Shown: in pieces, positions 50,762 to 59,059 of the stretch
Layout of the letters: each line of letters begins with the position of its first letter
Position numbering within the stretch: position 1 is the first letter of the stretch
From: an uncultured Sphingopyxis sp.
Lineage (GTDB): Bacteria > Pseudomonadota > Alphaproteobacteria > Sphingomonadales > Sphingomonadaceae
Assembly (NCBI GenBank): GCA_936933955.1
Contig: CAKZIN010000095.1
Span: 1-64,000, forward strand
Direction of reading: 5' to 3'
Length of the DNA stretch: 64,000 nt
Notes under the pieces: generated by a model
Database searches by the model: none
The model's input: the letters and a program-made list of their open reading frames with translations, nothing else
Told to the model about the DNA's origin: nothing
Made by a program: the position numbers and the translations under genes

Positions 50762-51973
50762 TCAGCGCCGCGCTGCTTGCGAGAGGACGTCGACGGCAAC
50801 TCGCGCCGCTTCCGCAATCTGCGCTTCTGTCAGCGTCGGATGCACCAGAAACATCAGGCTCGTTTCACCAAGCGCGCGGGCAATGGGCAGTCGCTCGGCC
50901 GGACGGGAGGGATGTCGGTCGAACGCGTGCTCAAGATATACCTCCGAGCAGCTCCCTTGATAGCATGGCACGCCGTGGCCGTTGATCTGCGCGACGATAC
51001 GGTCGCGGTCCCAGCCCGATGCCAGTCGTTCGGGAACGACATAGGCGTAGAATTTATACTCCGCGTGGACGCTGTCCGGCTCCGTCAGCTGTGGCATGCG
51101 AATGACGCCACCGTCCCCGGCACACACCGCGAGCGCGGATCGCAATACGGCGGCATGTGCGTTCCGAGCCGCAGTCCACTGCGCCATGCGAGCGAGCTGA
51201 ATGCGGCCGATGACACCTTGCACTTCCAGCATGCGCCAGTTGGTGCCGAAACTGTCGTGAACCCAGCGAAAACCCGGGGGATGCGCGCGTTCGTAAATCG
51301 CGTCCCAGCTTTTCCCATGATCCTTATAGGACCACATCCGCGACCAAAGGTCGGGATCGTTGACCGTCACCATCCCGCCTTCGCCGCCGGTGGTCATAAT
51401 CTTGTCCTGGCAGAACGACCAAGCGCCGACGTGGCCGATACTGCCCACGCTTCGCCCCTTGTAGCGTGCGCCGTGCGCCTGCGCGCAGTCTTCGATCAAT
51501 CGGATGCCCCGCGGCTCGAGCATCTCGAGGATCGGGTCCATGTCTGCGGGCCACCCGGCGAGATGGACAAGGATCACCGCCTTCGTCCATGGCGTGAGCA
51601 TCGGCCCAATGGTCGCTGCAGACAGGTTTCCGCTGTCTGGGTCCACGTCCGCGAATACCGGGCGCGCGCCTGCGTTCACGACGCAGCTCACCGAAGCGAT
51701 GAACGTGCGCGGTGTGACGATCACCTCGTCTTCAGCTGACCCTCCGTTGGCCGCACCGATCCCGAGACCGTGTAGCGCAAGGTCGAGCGCAACCGTGCCG
51801 TTGGCGACCGCGATCGCATGGGACGTTCCGACCCAAGCGGCAAACTCCCGCTCAAAGGCGCGACACTCGTCCCCGGTCCAGTAGTTGACGCGGTTCGAGC
51901 GAATTACCCGCGCAACCGCGTCGGCCTCCTCATCGGAGAAACAGGGCCATGGCGCGAAGGGAGTGTTAAGCAA
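50762..51973 (-). CDS. DegT/DnrJ/EryC1/StrS-family sugar aminotransferase
   Basis: 403-aa PLP-dependent aminotransferase for nucleotide-activated keto-sugars. NRVNYWTGDECRAFEREFAA, VANGTVALDLALHGLGIG, LIEDCAQAHGARYKG and the PLP Lys in FCQDKIMTTGGEGGMV are typical. Next to a PglD/NeuD-like acetyltransferase and a PglC-size phosphoglycosyl transferase, the order matches the bacillosamine-type modules that aminate, acetylate and load the first sugar. The 4-keto sugar product (amino position) is inferred from context. Confidence 0.9.
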   Translation of the reverse strand: MLNTPFAPWPCFSDEEADAVARVIRSNRVNYWTGDECRAFEREFAAWVGTSHAIAVANGTVALDLALHGLGIGAANGGSAEDEVIVTPRTFIASVSCVVNAGARPVFADVDPDSGNLSAATIGPMLTPWTKAVILVHLAGWPADMDPILEMLEPRGIRLIEDCAQAHGARYKGRSVGSIGHVGAWSFCQDKIMTTGGEGGMVTVNDPDLWSRMWSYKDHGKSWDAIYERAHPPGFRWVHDSFGTNWRMLEVQGVIGRIQLARMAQWTAARNAHAAVLRSALAVCAGDGGVIRMPQLTEPDSVHAEYKFYAYVVPERLASGWDRDRIVAQINGHGVPCYQGSCSEVYLEHAFDRHPSRPAERLPIARALGETSLMFLVHPTLTEAQIAEAARVAVDVLSQAARR

Positions 51974-51977
51974 ACGC

Positions 51978-52601
51978 CTATCCTTTGATAAGTTGCTTCG
52001 CCGGATTGCCGACTACGGTAATGCCGGGTGCAACATCCTTGGTCACAACCGCGCCCATGCCGACAACAGCGCCAGCACCAATGGTAACTCCCTGCTTTAT
52101 GATCGCTCCCGTGCCGATGTACGCGTGGTCACCGATCGTCACGTTTCCGTTGCACCGCACCGCCGGCGCGAACGTGACCCAGTCCCCAATAACGCAGTCG
52201 TGCGCGACGTAACTTTGCAGGTTGGAGTGGAAGCCGCGACCAATGCGGATGTTAGAAGTGAGGATCGTGCCGGCGCAAAGGATGGCACCGTCGCCCATAT
52301 CCACGTCGTCATACTTTACGACCTCCGGCGATTTGATGTTGGCCAACGCGATACCCGCGGCAGCACAGCGGTCAGCGATGCGTTTGCGAGCTAGGCCATC
52401 GGCCACGGCGATCACGGCGTTGCTACCTTCGGTAACCTTGAGAGTAAATTGCTCGAAACTGATTGCGCGGACGCCATTCAGCTCTCCCGACACGCGGTCG
52501 TCGAGGAAAAAAACCTCCGCCTCCGGGAACGAAGATCGCGCTAACGGGAGCACTTCGCGGCCAAACCCGCCCGCGCCGAAGATCCCGATTTCTTGCTTCA
52601 C
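51978..52601 (-). CDS. NeuD/PglD-like sugar O/N-acetyltransferase
   Basis: 207-aa acetyltransferase with an N-terminal Rossmann-like domain (GIFGAGGFGREVLPLARS) and a C-terminal left-handed beta helix of hexapeptide repeats (VIGDWVTFAPAV, GNVTIGDHAYIGTGAIIKQG, ending VVGNPAKQLIKG). His in YVAHDCVIG is the usual catalytic base. GTG start at 52601 overlaps the upstream stop codon. Acetylates a sugar amine, probably that made by the adjacent aminotransferase. Confidence 0.9.
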   Translation of the reverse strand: MKQEIGIFGAGGFGREVLPLARSSFPEAEVFFLDDRVSGELNGVRAISFEQFTLKVTEGSNAVIAVADGLARKRIADRCAAAGIALANIKSPEVVKYDDVDMGDGAILCAGTILTSNIRIGRGFHSNLQSYVAHDCVIGDWVTFAPAVRCNGNVTIGDHAYIGTGAIIKQGVTIGAGAVVGMGAVVTKDVAPGITVVGNPAKQLIKG

Positions 52602-53251
52602 GTGTCGGTCTCCCCTTCTTTCGAAACAGCCGTACCGGTAAACCGGCTCATCGTCGCCTCGCCCGCTGCGCTGATGTCGCTGCGGCGGAGAACTTTCAAC
52701 GCGGTGAGTGCTAGGATACGCAAATCCAAGAGCGTGGACTGGTTGTCGACATACCAGCGGTCGAGGTCGAACTTTTTCTCCCAATCGATCGCATTGCGAC
52801 CGTTCACTTGCGCCCAGCCAGTTAGGCCAGGACGTACCTCGTGTCGGCGCGCCTGCTCGGCGGTGTAAAGTGGCAGATACTCCATCAAGAGGGGCCTGGG
52901 TCCGACAAGGCTCATCTCGCCGCGCAGCACGTTCCACAAGGCTGGGAGTTCATCGATGCTGGAAGAGCGCAGGAAACGACCTAACCGGGTCAACCTTTCG
53001 GCATCCGGCAACACTCTCCCATGGACGTCCACGGCGTCGCGCATCGTACGCAGTTTCAGGTTGCGATACGGAACGCCGCCGCGTCCCGGGCGAAGCTGAG
53101 CGAACAGGACAGGCGAGCCAAGACTGACCCGAACAGCCAATGCTGCCAACACCAGCAGTGGCGAGAGGAGGATCAATCCGGCACTTGCTCCTAGGATATC
53201 GATCCCGCGTTTCGCGAGGGCGCCAAAGCGCGTAGACCGTGCGCTGTTCAT
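52598..53251 (-). CDS. Initiating phosphoglycosyl transferase (PglC/WcaJ-type, short)
   Basis: 217-aa monotopic phosphoglycosyl transferase that moves a sugar-1-phosphate from UDP-sugar to undecaprenyl phosphate and so starts the repeat unit. N-terminal hydrophobic reentrant helix (ILGASAGLILLSPLLVLAAL), KLRTM, catalytic Asp-Glu in SSIDELPALWNVLRGEMS and RPGLTGWAQVNGRN. The short length matches PglC rather than the long WbaP type. ATGA overlap with the flippase gene sets the start at 53251. Confidence 0.92.
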   Translation of the reverse strand: MNSARSTRFGALAKRGIDILGASAGLILLSPLLVLAALAVRVSLGSPVLFAQLRPGRGGVPYRNLKLRTMRDAVDVHGRVLPDAERLTRLGRFLRSSSIDELPALWNVLRGEMSLVGPRPLLMEYLPLYTAEQARRHEVRPGLTGWAQVNGRNAIDWEKKFDLDRWYVDNQSTLLDLRILALTALKVLRRSDISAAGEATMSRFTGTAVSKEGETDT

Positions 53252-54588
53252 GCAAATAGCAGGTAGAGCGATAGCCCGAGCACGACCAGTTTCAACGCGA
53301 CGATCAGCTTGAGTGGGTAGCCGAACGTCACCACCCGCTCGGACAACCAAATGAACAGGCTACTGTGGACAAAGGCGGCGATCACAAAGCCCGCACTCAC
53401 CCCGATCAGGGGACCGAAGGCTCGGCTCAAGGGCCAGGCCACTGCGACCATGACCGCAATGAACAGCAGGCTCAGCCAAGCGATCGCCGACGTGCGACCG
53501 TTGATGACGAAGCCAAAACCCGCAACCGTCGATTCGGTGAAGAAGAGGTTTCCGACGGTCAAAGCGGCGAGCGCCGGAAGCGCGGCGACGGCCGCCGGCG
53601 GCACCAACCCCTGACCGAAGCGCACGATAACGACGACGACTGCGACGACTGCGAGTGAGAGAAGGAGATAGCCTCCGTAAAGCAGGCGCGCGACATGCTG
53701 CCCTTCGGCCTCCCGATGACGAGCGAGAATGATCGGAGCGACGCCCATTGCCGGCAGTGCCAGAAAGAATGCCCCGGTTTCGCCGGCTCTAGACACGAGT
53801 GCATATGAACCAAGAGCGCTCGCACCGCCGGCTCCGATGAGGATCCCACGATCAACCGCGCGCCGGGCGATCAAGAGTAGGCTGGCGATGCCGAACGGCC
53901 AGGCCAGATTTGCCAGGCGCGCGCTCAGCGCGGTCAATCCACCATGTTTTCGGAGCACGGGCAGCAGCGGCGCGTGCCGGGAGATAATCCAGAGCACCGC
54001 CGCTGTGCCAATTGCGCTCCCCAGCAGCAATCCGCTGATAAAGCCGTCGATGGTACCCGTCTTCGCGAACCATATGGCGCCGGCTGTGACGCCGACGACG
54101 TTGGCAACGGTAATGACTGCGGACGCCGCCAGTGCCTTTCCCAGCCAACGGAAATAGGCGAAGACCAGCGTCATGAGCGCGGAACCGCCAGCATAGAGAT
54201 ATGCAGCGTTGAACACCTTCGGCGGGAGCAGCGATTGGAGTTGCGGAACCTGTGAGGCGAGCCGGAGTGGCCAGTAAAGCGACACGAACAGCACCACCGT
54301 CATCAGGATCGACGTCCAGATTGCCGCGTGCCTGGATTCTTCGTCAGTTTCCGTCGCGACGATCGCTAGTGCGGAGTCGAGCCCGAAGGTCATAACGATC
54401 AGCAGCAGCGACGTGGCGACAATGAACAGGTCGTACGTCGCAATCTCATCGGTACCGACGAAGCGGGCGAGCACGAATATCGCGAGGATGAGGAGGAAAC
54501 GGGTGCCGACAGTAGCGGCGACCTGAAGCGCCGTGTCGACCAGCCCGCGTCGCAACAGTGCTGCGACAGCGCCCGGAACCGCAATCAT
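53248..54588 (-). CDS. Oligosaccharide flippase / polysaccharide biosynthesis membrane protein (Wzx-like)
   Basis: 446-aa integral membrane protein with about 12-14 hydrophobic segments and the lipopolysaccharide flippase layout (VAALLRRGLVDTALQVAATV at the N-terminus, FLLILAIFVLARFVGTDEIA). It should move lipid-linked repeat units across the inner membrane. Overlaps both neighbours by 4 nt. No polymerase (Wzy) gene is seen in the window. Confidence 0.85.
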   Translation of the reverse strand: MIAVPGAVAALLRRGLVDTALQVAATVGTRFLLILAIFVLARFVGTDEIATYDLFIVATSLLLIVMTFGLDSALAIVATETDEESRHAAIWTSILMTVVLFVSLYWPLRLASQVPQLQSLLPPKVFNAAYLYAGGSALMTLVFAYFRWLGKALAASAVITVANVVGVTAGAIWFAKTGTIDGFISGLLLGSAIGTAAVLWIISRHAPLLPVLRKHGGLTALSARLANLAWPFGIASLLLIARRAVDRGILIGAGGASALGSYALVSRAGETGAFFLALPAMGVAPIILARHREAEGQHVARLLYGGYLLLSLAVVAVVVVIVRFGQGLVPPAAVAALPALAALTVGNLFFTESTVAGFGFVINGRTSAIAWLSLLFIAVMVAVAWPLSRAFGPLIGVSAGFVIAAFVHSSLFIWLSERVVTFGYPLKLIVALKLVVLGLSLYLLFA

Positions 54589-55781
54589 GTGCTAGCTTGA
54601 TCGATGCGAGCGAGAATTTCGCGGATGCCCCCGCCAAAGCCATAGTCCATCAGCCAGCGATGAGAGGCCTCGCCCATGCCGACAAGGTCCACCTCTCCGC
54701 GGGCGATACGGTCGAGCTGGTGCGCAAAGCTTTCCCCATCGTGGATAGAGAGCATAGGATACAGCTCTTTGTCCGGGTACAACGCGTCGTCCCGGTGATG
54801 CAGCACGGCCTTTTTCATGACCATCGCCTCAAAGATGGTGCCATAAGAGAACCAGCTACGCGCCACTTCGCCGACAACCGCGTCCGCTTCACCAATGGCG
54901 ATCATCAGTTCCTTGCGCGGCATCTGCGGCAACCACGCGATATGTTCCGCGACGCCCAACTCCTCCGCAAGGGCGGCGGTGTCGTCATAGTCGGTACCGA
55001 AGCGCACCATGACCAACCGCACCTGCTTGGCCGGGTTGCCAGCGTAGTAACGCGCCAAGCCACGGACCAGCTCGTCGTTGGCCTTGTCGTGGAACAGGCC
55101 GTAGTGCCGAATGGTCGCCGGCTTCCAAACATGCTTGACATGGTGCAGCAGCAAGATGTCGGCGTCGCCACGCAGCTTCGCCATCGTCTGCGGCATGCTC
55201 GAGGCCGCACGACGACGTGCGAACGCCTCTCCTTCGAAATCAGGGTAATAAAGCATCGGTATTGCGTGGCTAATGCGATCCATCCCTTGCACTACGGGGC
55301 GGATCTTCTCCTCGAGCTCAGGATTGGTAGCGTCCCAGAACAGGGTCCGGCTTGCTTGAATCCCACGCCGCTGTGCCCGGGAATAGATCAGGAACTTGAA
55401 GAGATCCTTGGGTGCCCAGCCGCTGAACATCGGCAACATGTGGAGATCGCCGCCGGAGGGCATGAAAATGTCGAGCCGCCGCCCCGCCTTTTGCGCGTAA
55501 GCCGGGGCTAGCCGAGAGCCGATGAGAAAAGGAAACTCACGCAGGTCTTCGCGGATGGTGGCGGCGGGCGTGGTCAGCAGCTGACCATAGCCGCCCCAGC
55601 TGAGGGTGCGCGACGGGTAGTCCGCTTGGCCGTCGCTGTCGGCGGACGGGACGAAATGCCCAGCCTCATTAGCGAAGAACAGCAAATGTGCGTCGACGCC
55701 CTCGCGCCGCAAGAAACGCACAAGGTTGTGGCCGTTGTTGTTCATGTTGCCGAGCACAGCAACGCGCGGGCGGGCGGTCAT
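54585..55781 (-). CDS. GT4-like glycosyltransferase
   Basis: 398-aa cytoplasmic protein with a GT-B layout. N-terminal VAVLGNMNNNGHNLVRFLRR and the C-terminal half with VRLVMVRFGTDYDDTAALAE, then SYGTIFEAMVMKK, as in retaining GT4-type enzymes. Sequence similarity is weak, so donor and acceptor are unknown. It is coupled to the flippase and to the deacetylase gene by ATGA overlaps. Confidence 0.75.
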   Translation of the reverse strand: MTARPRVAVLGNMNNNGHNLVRFLRREGVDAHLLFFANEAGHFVPSADSDGQADYPSRTLSWGGYGQLLTTPAATIREDLREFPFLIGSRLAPAYAQKAGRRLDIFMPSGGDLHMLPMFSGWAPKDLFKFLIYSRAQRRGIQASRTLFWDATNPELEEKIRPVVQGMDRISHAIPMLYYPDFEGEAFARRRAASSMPQTMAKLRGDADILLLHHVKHVWKPATIRHYGLFHDKANDELVRGLARYYAGNPAKQVRLVMVRFGTDYDDTAALAEELGVAEHIAWLPQMPRKELMIAIGEADAVVGEVARSWFSYGTIFEAMVMKKAVLHHRDDALYPDKELYPMLSIHDGESFAHQLDRIARGEVDLVGMGEASHRWLMDYGFGGGIREILARIDQAST

Positions 55782-56656
55782 GCTACGATCTGCTCGGCGA
55801 CATAGTCTGCCTGGGTGAGAATGCGAATTTCGCCCCGACGGGCCCGTATCGCCGCCTCCTGGACGATTGCCGACAGCACCGACAGCGTGTCGGGGGCAGT
55901 CGCGACGTTCTCAGGGTGGGTCCAATAATGGACCACGCCACCGGTCTTCACAGCATGATCGAGCATCGCCGCTGCACGCTTGCGACTCACTGCCACAGGG
56001 ACCAGCTTTCGACCACCGGATTTCCAGTTCACGAAGTGTCCGGCAGGAATCGCCACAGGCGCGTGAGGCAGCTGCAGGGGGTCGGCTTCTGATGGCGTTC
56101 GCATTTGAAATTCGCCCATTAACCGAGCGATTCGCCCACGACACGCCGCGAGCCGGTAGCCGGTCACGCCCAGTTCAGCGAGCACGTCGAGATGCCCTAT
56201 CCGGTTTCGCGGAAAAATGAACGTCTGTCCCGCGACCGGCGACACAAGCGCGTGCTCCAGCCGGACGTCATCGGCAGTCATCTGATCGTACGGGGTGTGA
56301 GTGACACCGTGCGAGGCCCATTCGTGCGCCTCCCCCAGCATCGCACGCAGCCAATTGCCACACCATCCGTCGAACTCGCCCGCGGCCAGCGCCTGCATTG
56401 CAGCTCGCGTGTACGGAAGTTGCTCTGCGAGGTCGGAATGGGGAAGGCTGGCGAGGGCATCCTTGGGTTCGACGAATAGGCCGACGACGGCAAAGGTCGC
56501 CGGAACTTCGTGGCGGTCGAGCAGGGCGATAATGTCACGATATGCTCGCTGAAGACGTGCGTCCGAAAGGAGCTCGTGATCGCGTGGCCCTAAGTGGTCG
56601 GCGATGCCCCACTTGCCTTCGCAGTCGAGCGACAGAATGAAACGCGCCCCACTCAT
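55778..56656 (-). CDS. Polysaccharide deacetylase (NodB-like) family protein
   Basis: 292-aa protein with N-terminal FILSLDCEGKWGIADHLGPR (Asp of the metal site), VPATFAVVGLFVE, EWASHGVTHTPYDQMT (metal His pair H-x3-H) and a later strand YRLAACRGR. This matches the NodB/polysaccharide deacetylase fold. It may remove N-acetyl groups from the repeat unit. Overlaps neighbours by 4 nt on both sides. Confidence 0.82.
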   Translation of the reverse strand: MSGARFILSLDCEGKWGIADHLGPRDHELLSDARLQRAYRDIIALLDRHEVPATFAVVGLFVEPKDALASLPHSDLAEQLPYTRAAMQALAAGEFDGWCGNWLRAMLGEAHEWASHGVTHTPYDQMTADDVRLEHALVSPVAGQTFIFPRNRIGHLDVLAELGVTGYRLAACRGRIARLMGEFQMRTPSEADPLQLPHAPVAIPAGHFVNWKSGGRKLVPVAVSRKRAAAMLDHAVKTGGVVHYWTHPENVATAPDTLSVLSAIVQEAAIRARRGEIRILTQADYVAEQIVA

Positions 56657-57666
56657 ACCGTGTCGGAGTCCAAGTAGCTGACGTGCCAGCGGCGCAGATC
56701 GTTAAAGTCCGCGATCTCGCTTCGGAGCGGTCGGCCACCGAAGTTCAAACGTATCGGACGCAGTCGATCGGGAAGCGACCAGTAACCGGCAGCGCGGTAT
56801 GCGTGTTGGCTCATCATGTGCGGCAAGTTCCAAGCGAACACCGCGTCGGCGCCGAGTTCCTTCAGCCGTGCGCTCGCGTAGCCAACCAAGGTACGCACCC
56901 CCATGTCGTCACCGAAGACGTCCATGATGTAGCCAACCCGGCCGCCATGCTTCTCTTCCAGGCACCAGGCGGCATAGGCGCGGTGCCCGACCGTCGCCGC
57001 GGAGTATCGCGCCACGGGATGGTCGAATAGCCGCCAGTTGAGGAAAGTCGCATCGCGTTGGACGCCATGGCGAACGCCGTTGGTGCGCGCGAATTCGCCC
57101 CATACCGCATCCACCCGCGCATCGAAGCGACTAATTGGCTCAACATCCGCATAACGATCGCTACGCCCGTTGAAGGTGGGCAGCGCAATGTCAGGCATAC
57201 GCGGATGCAGGCGCTTCAAGAATAGTCCCGACCGGATCGGAAGTATGAGCATTGGCGCCGGCGCAAGGTGAGTCCAGCCAAGTTTGCCAAAGAAGCCAGG
57301 GGACGAACTCAGATTGGGGAACCCGTAGAGAATGTCGCCCGGCGCAGCGTCCTGAAAGGCCTGGACCATCCGAGTGAACGCGCCCTGGCCGCGCGCGGCA
57401 GGGGCGACGATCGTGTCCATCGACTGAAAGCCGGCAAGCCCTGGCGCACCAAAGCCGTCAAAGCGCACGGGCATGAATGCGTTGATTCCGACAACATCTC
57501 CGCAGATCCGTGCGACGGAGATCAGTCCGTCGCCGGCCGGGTTTTGGCGGAACTTCCAGTCGAGCTTTCCCGCCCCAGCGGCAGCAGCCTGATGCGGAAG
57601 CAGCGCCAGCCACTCTTCGCGCAGCCTGTCGTCATATCGCTCCAAAGAGACGGAGAGGGACGTCAC
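56653..57666 (-). CDS. GNAT-like N-acetyltransferase
   Basis: 337-aa protein. The N-terminal half has a GNAT acetyl-CoA signature (VAPAARGQGAFTRMVQAF) and the C-terminal half resembles a second GNAT domain (HRAYAAWCLEEKHGGRVGYI). The GTG start at 57666 overlaps the hisF2 stop as GTGA. Probably acylates an amino sugar or participates in polymer modification; the acceptor is unknown. Confidence 0.7.
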   Translation of the reverse strand: MTSLSVSLERYDDRLREEWLALLPHQAAAAGAGKLDWKFRQNPAGDGLISVARICGDVVGINAFMPVRFDGFGAPGLAGFQSMDTIVAPAARGQGAFTRMVQAFQDAAPGDILYGFPNLSSSPGFFGKLGWTHLAPAPMLILPIRSGLFLKRLHPRMPDIALPTFNGRSDRYADVEPISRFDARVDAVWGEFARTNGVRHGVQRDATFLNWRLFDHPVARYSAATVGHRAYAAWCLEEKHGGRVGYIMDVFGDDMGVRTLVGYASARLKELGADAVFAWNLPHMMSQHAYRAAGYWSLPDRLRPIRLNFGGRPLRSEIADFNDLRRWHVSYLDSDTV

Positions 57667-58454
57667 GCCGTCATCGCCTGCATCGGGGAGCGCAACTCCA
57701 TGGCGTCCTGATCCGCTTCGGAAGGGAAATTCACCAACACGCCCATGCCACGTTTCTGATACACAACCATATTGCCAAGCGCGACCGCAGATGCGCCCGC
57801 CTCGTTGACGACCCGTCGAATGTCGTCGTGGCTGCCCGCACCGCCATGCGCGATCACCGGTATGGAAACGGACGCGCTGACCCGTGCCACCAGGTCGAGC
57901 TGGAACCCCTCCCAGGTTCCTTCCCGATCGATGCATGTCAGCAGGATTTCACCGGCACCAGCGCGTTCAACTTCTTGCGCCCAGGCAACCGGGTCGGGCG
58001 AAGCCGTCCTCGTTCCTGACCGCGCCATGCAATGTTCGCGCCCCAGCCAATTGCGCTTCACGTCTATCGCGGCGACGACGCATTGCGTGCCGAAGCCGTC
58101 AGCGATCTCGCTCAGTAATTCCGGTCGTTCATAGGCGGCCGAACCTATGATAACCTTCTCCATGCCCAACCGCAGGATATCGCCTGCCTGCGCAGCGGTC
58201 GTAATGCCGCCGCCATAGGCCACCGGCATGAAGCATTCCTCCGCCAGCTCCGCGAGTAGTTTCAGATCGGGGCCCCGACCTTCCCGCGTCGCGACGATAT
58301 CGACCAGAGCAAGCTCATCGACGGCGCACTCGTTGAAAATGCGGCAGGTGTTAGCCGGGTCGCCGATATAGCCGAACCGGCCGAACCGGCGGGTTTTCAC
58401 CAGCGACCCATGTCGCAGCTGCAAGCAGGGGATTAGGCGCGTTCGCAGCTCCAT
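57663..58454 (-). CDS. hisF2: HisF-like cyclase subunit of an amidotransferase (HisF2)
   Basis: 263-aa TIM-barrel protein of the HisF/HisA family. It reads IPCLQLRHGSLVKTRRFGRF, where true HisF has IPCLDV: Asp11 of the histidine enzyme is replaced. AIDVKRNWLG keeps the second catalytic Asp. This pattern is that of the HisF2 homologues that work with HisH2 and WbpG in acetamidino-sugar synthesis, not histidine synthesis. ATG at 58454 overlaps the hisH2 stop. Confidence 0.88.
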   Translation of the reverse strand: MELRTRLIPCLQLRHGSLVKTRRFGRFGYIGDPANTCRIFNECAVDELALVDIVATREGRGPDLKLLAELAEECFMPVAYGGGITTAAQAGDILRLGMEKVIIGSAAYERPELLSEIADGFGTQCVVAAIDVKRNWLGREHCMARSGTRTASPDPVAWAQEVERAGAGEILLTCIDREGTWEGFQLDLVARVSASVSIPVIAHGGAGSHDDIRRVVNEAGASAVALGNMVVYQKRGMGVLVNFPSEADQDAMELRSPMQAMTA

Positions 58455-59059
58455 CACAGCCTGCCAAAAGCTTCGAAGAGCGCGCGGCCAAACTTGTGGC
58501 TCTTTTCCGGATGGAACTGCGCGCCGAAAATGTTGTCGTGGCGGATAGCTGCGTCGAACTCCAATCCGTAGCGGCACTTGAGCATCGAGTTAGCGGCGTG
58601 CGTCACCTGCACATGATAACTGTGCACGAAATAAAAGCGCGCGTCGTCGGGCAGCGCATCGGTGAGCGGGGACGTACTCGCCTTGGAAACCCGGTTCCAG
58701 CCCATATGGGGCACCTTCAACCCCATCTCAGCTGGAAAGATATGCGCTCGGGCAGGTATGTAGCCGAGGCCCGGCAATACGCCCTCGTCGCTACCGTCGG
58801 TCAGCAGCTGCATGCCTAGGCAAATGCCGAGGACCGGCACTTTCTCAACCAACGCCTTTTGGTCGAGGACCGAACGCAGCCCACTCTCGTCCAGCCGGCG
58901 CATCGCGCGATCGAACGCGCCGACACCGGGCAGTATGATCTTGGTTGCGCGCGCCGCGATCTCAGGCTGGTCGGTGACCTCACAGTCCAGACCCGCCCGG
59001 CGCAACATGTTCCGCACCGAGCCAAGATTTCCGATGCCACAGTCGAGGACCGTAATCAT
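58454..59059 (-). CDS. hisH2: HisH-like glutamine amidotransferase subunit (HisH2)
   Basis: 201-aa class I glutamine amidotransferase. Cys80 in GICLGMQLL, and the His/Glu pair in FGAQFHPEKSHKFG. Supplies ammonia to HisF2/WbpG. ATG at 59059 overlaps the wbpG stop; an upstream in-frame start exists. Located between WbpG and HisF2, in the order of LPS acetamidino-sugar clusters. Confidence 0.9.
   Translation of the reverse strand: MITVLDCGIGNLGSVRNMLRRAGLDCEVTDQPEIAARATKIILPGVGAFDRAMRRLDESGLRSVLDQKALVEKVPVLGICLGMQLLTDGSDEGVLPGLGYIPARAHIFPAEMGLKVPHMGWNRVSKASTSPLTDALPDDARFYFVHSYHVQVTHAANSMLKCRYGLEFDAAIRHDNIFGAQFHPEKSHKFGRALFEAFGRL

Noticed and set aside
57663..59059. hisF and hisH as histidine biosynthesis genes
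   Set aside because: They are embedded between WbpG and sugar-modifying genes, and HisF lacks the Asp of the IPCLDV motif; they belong to the polysaccharide pathway.
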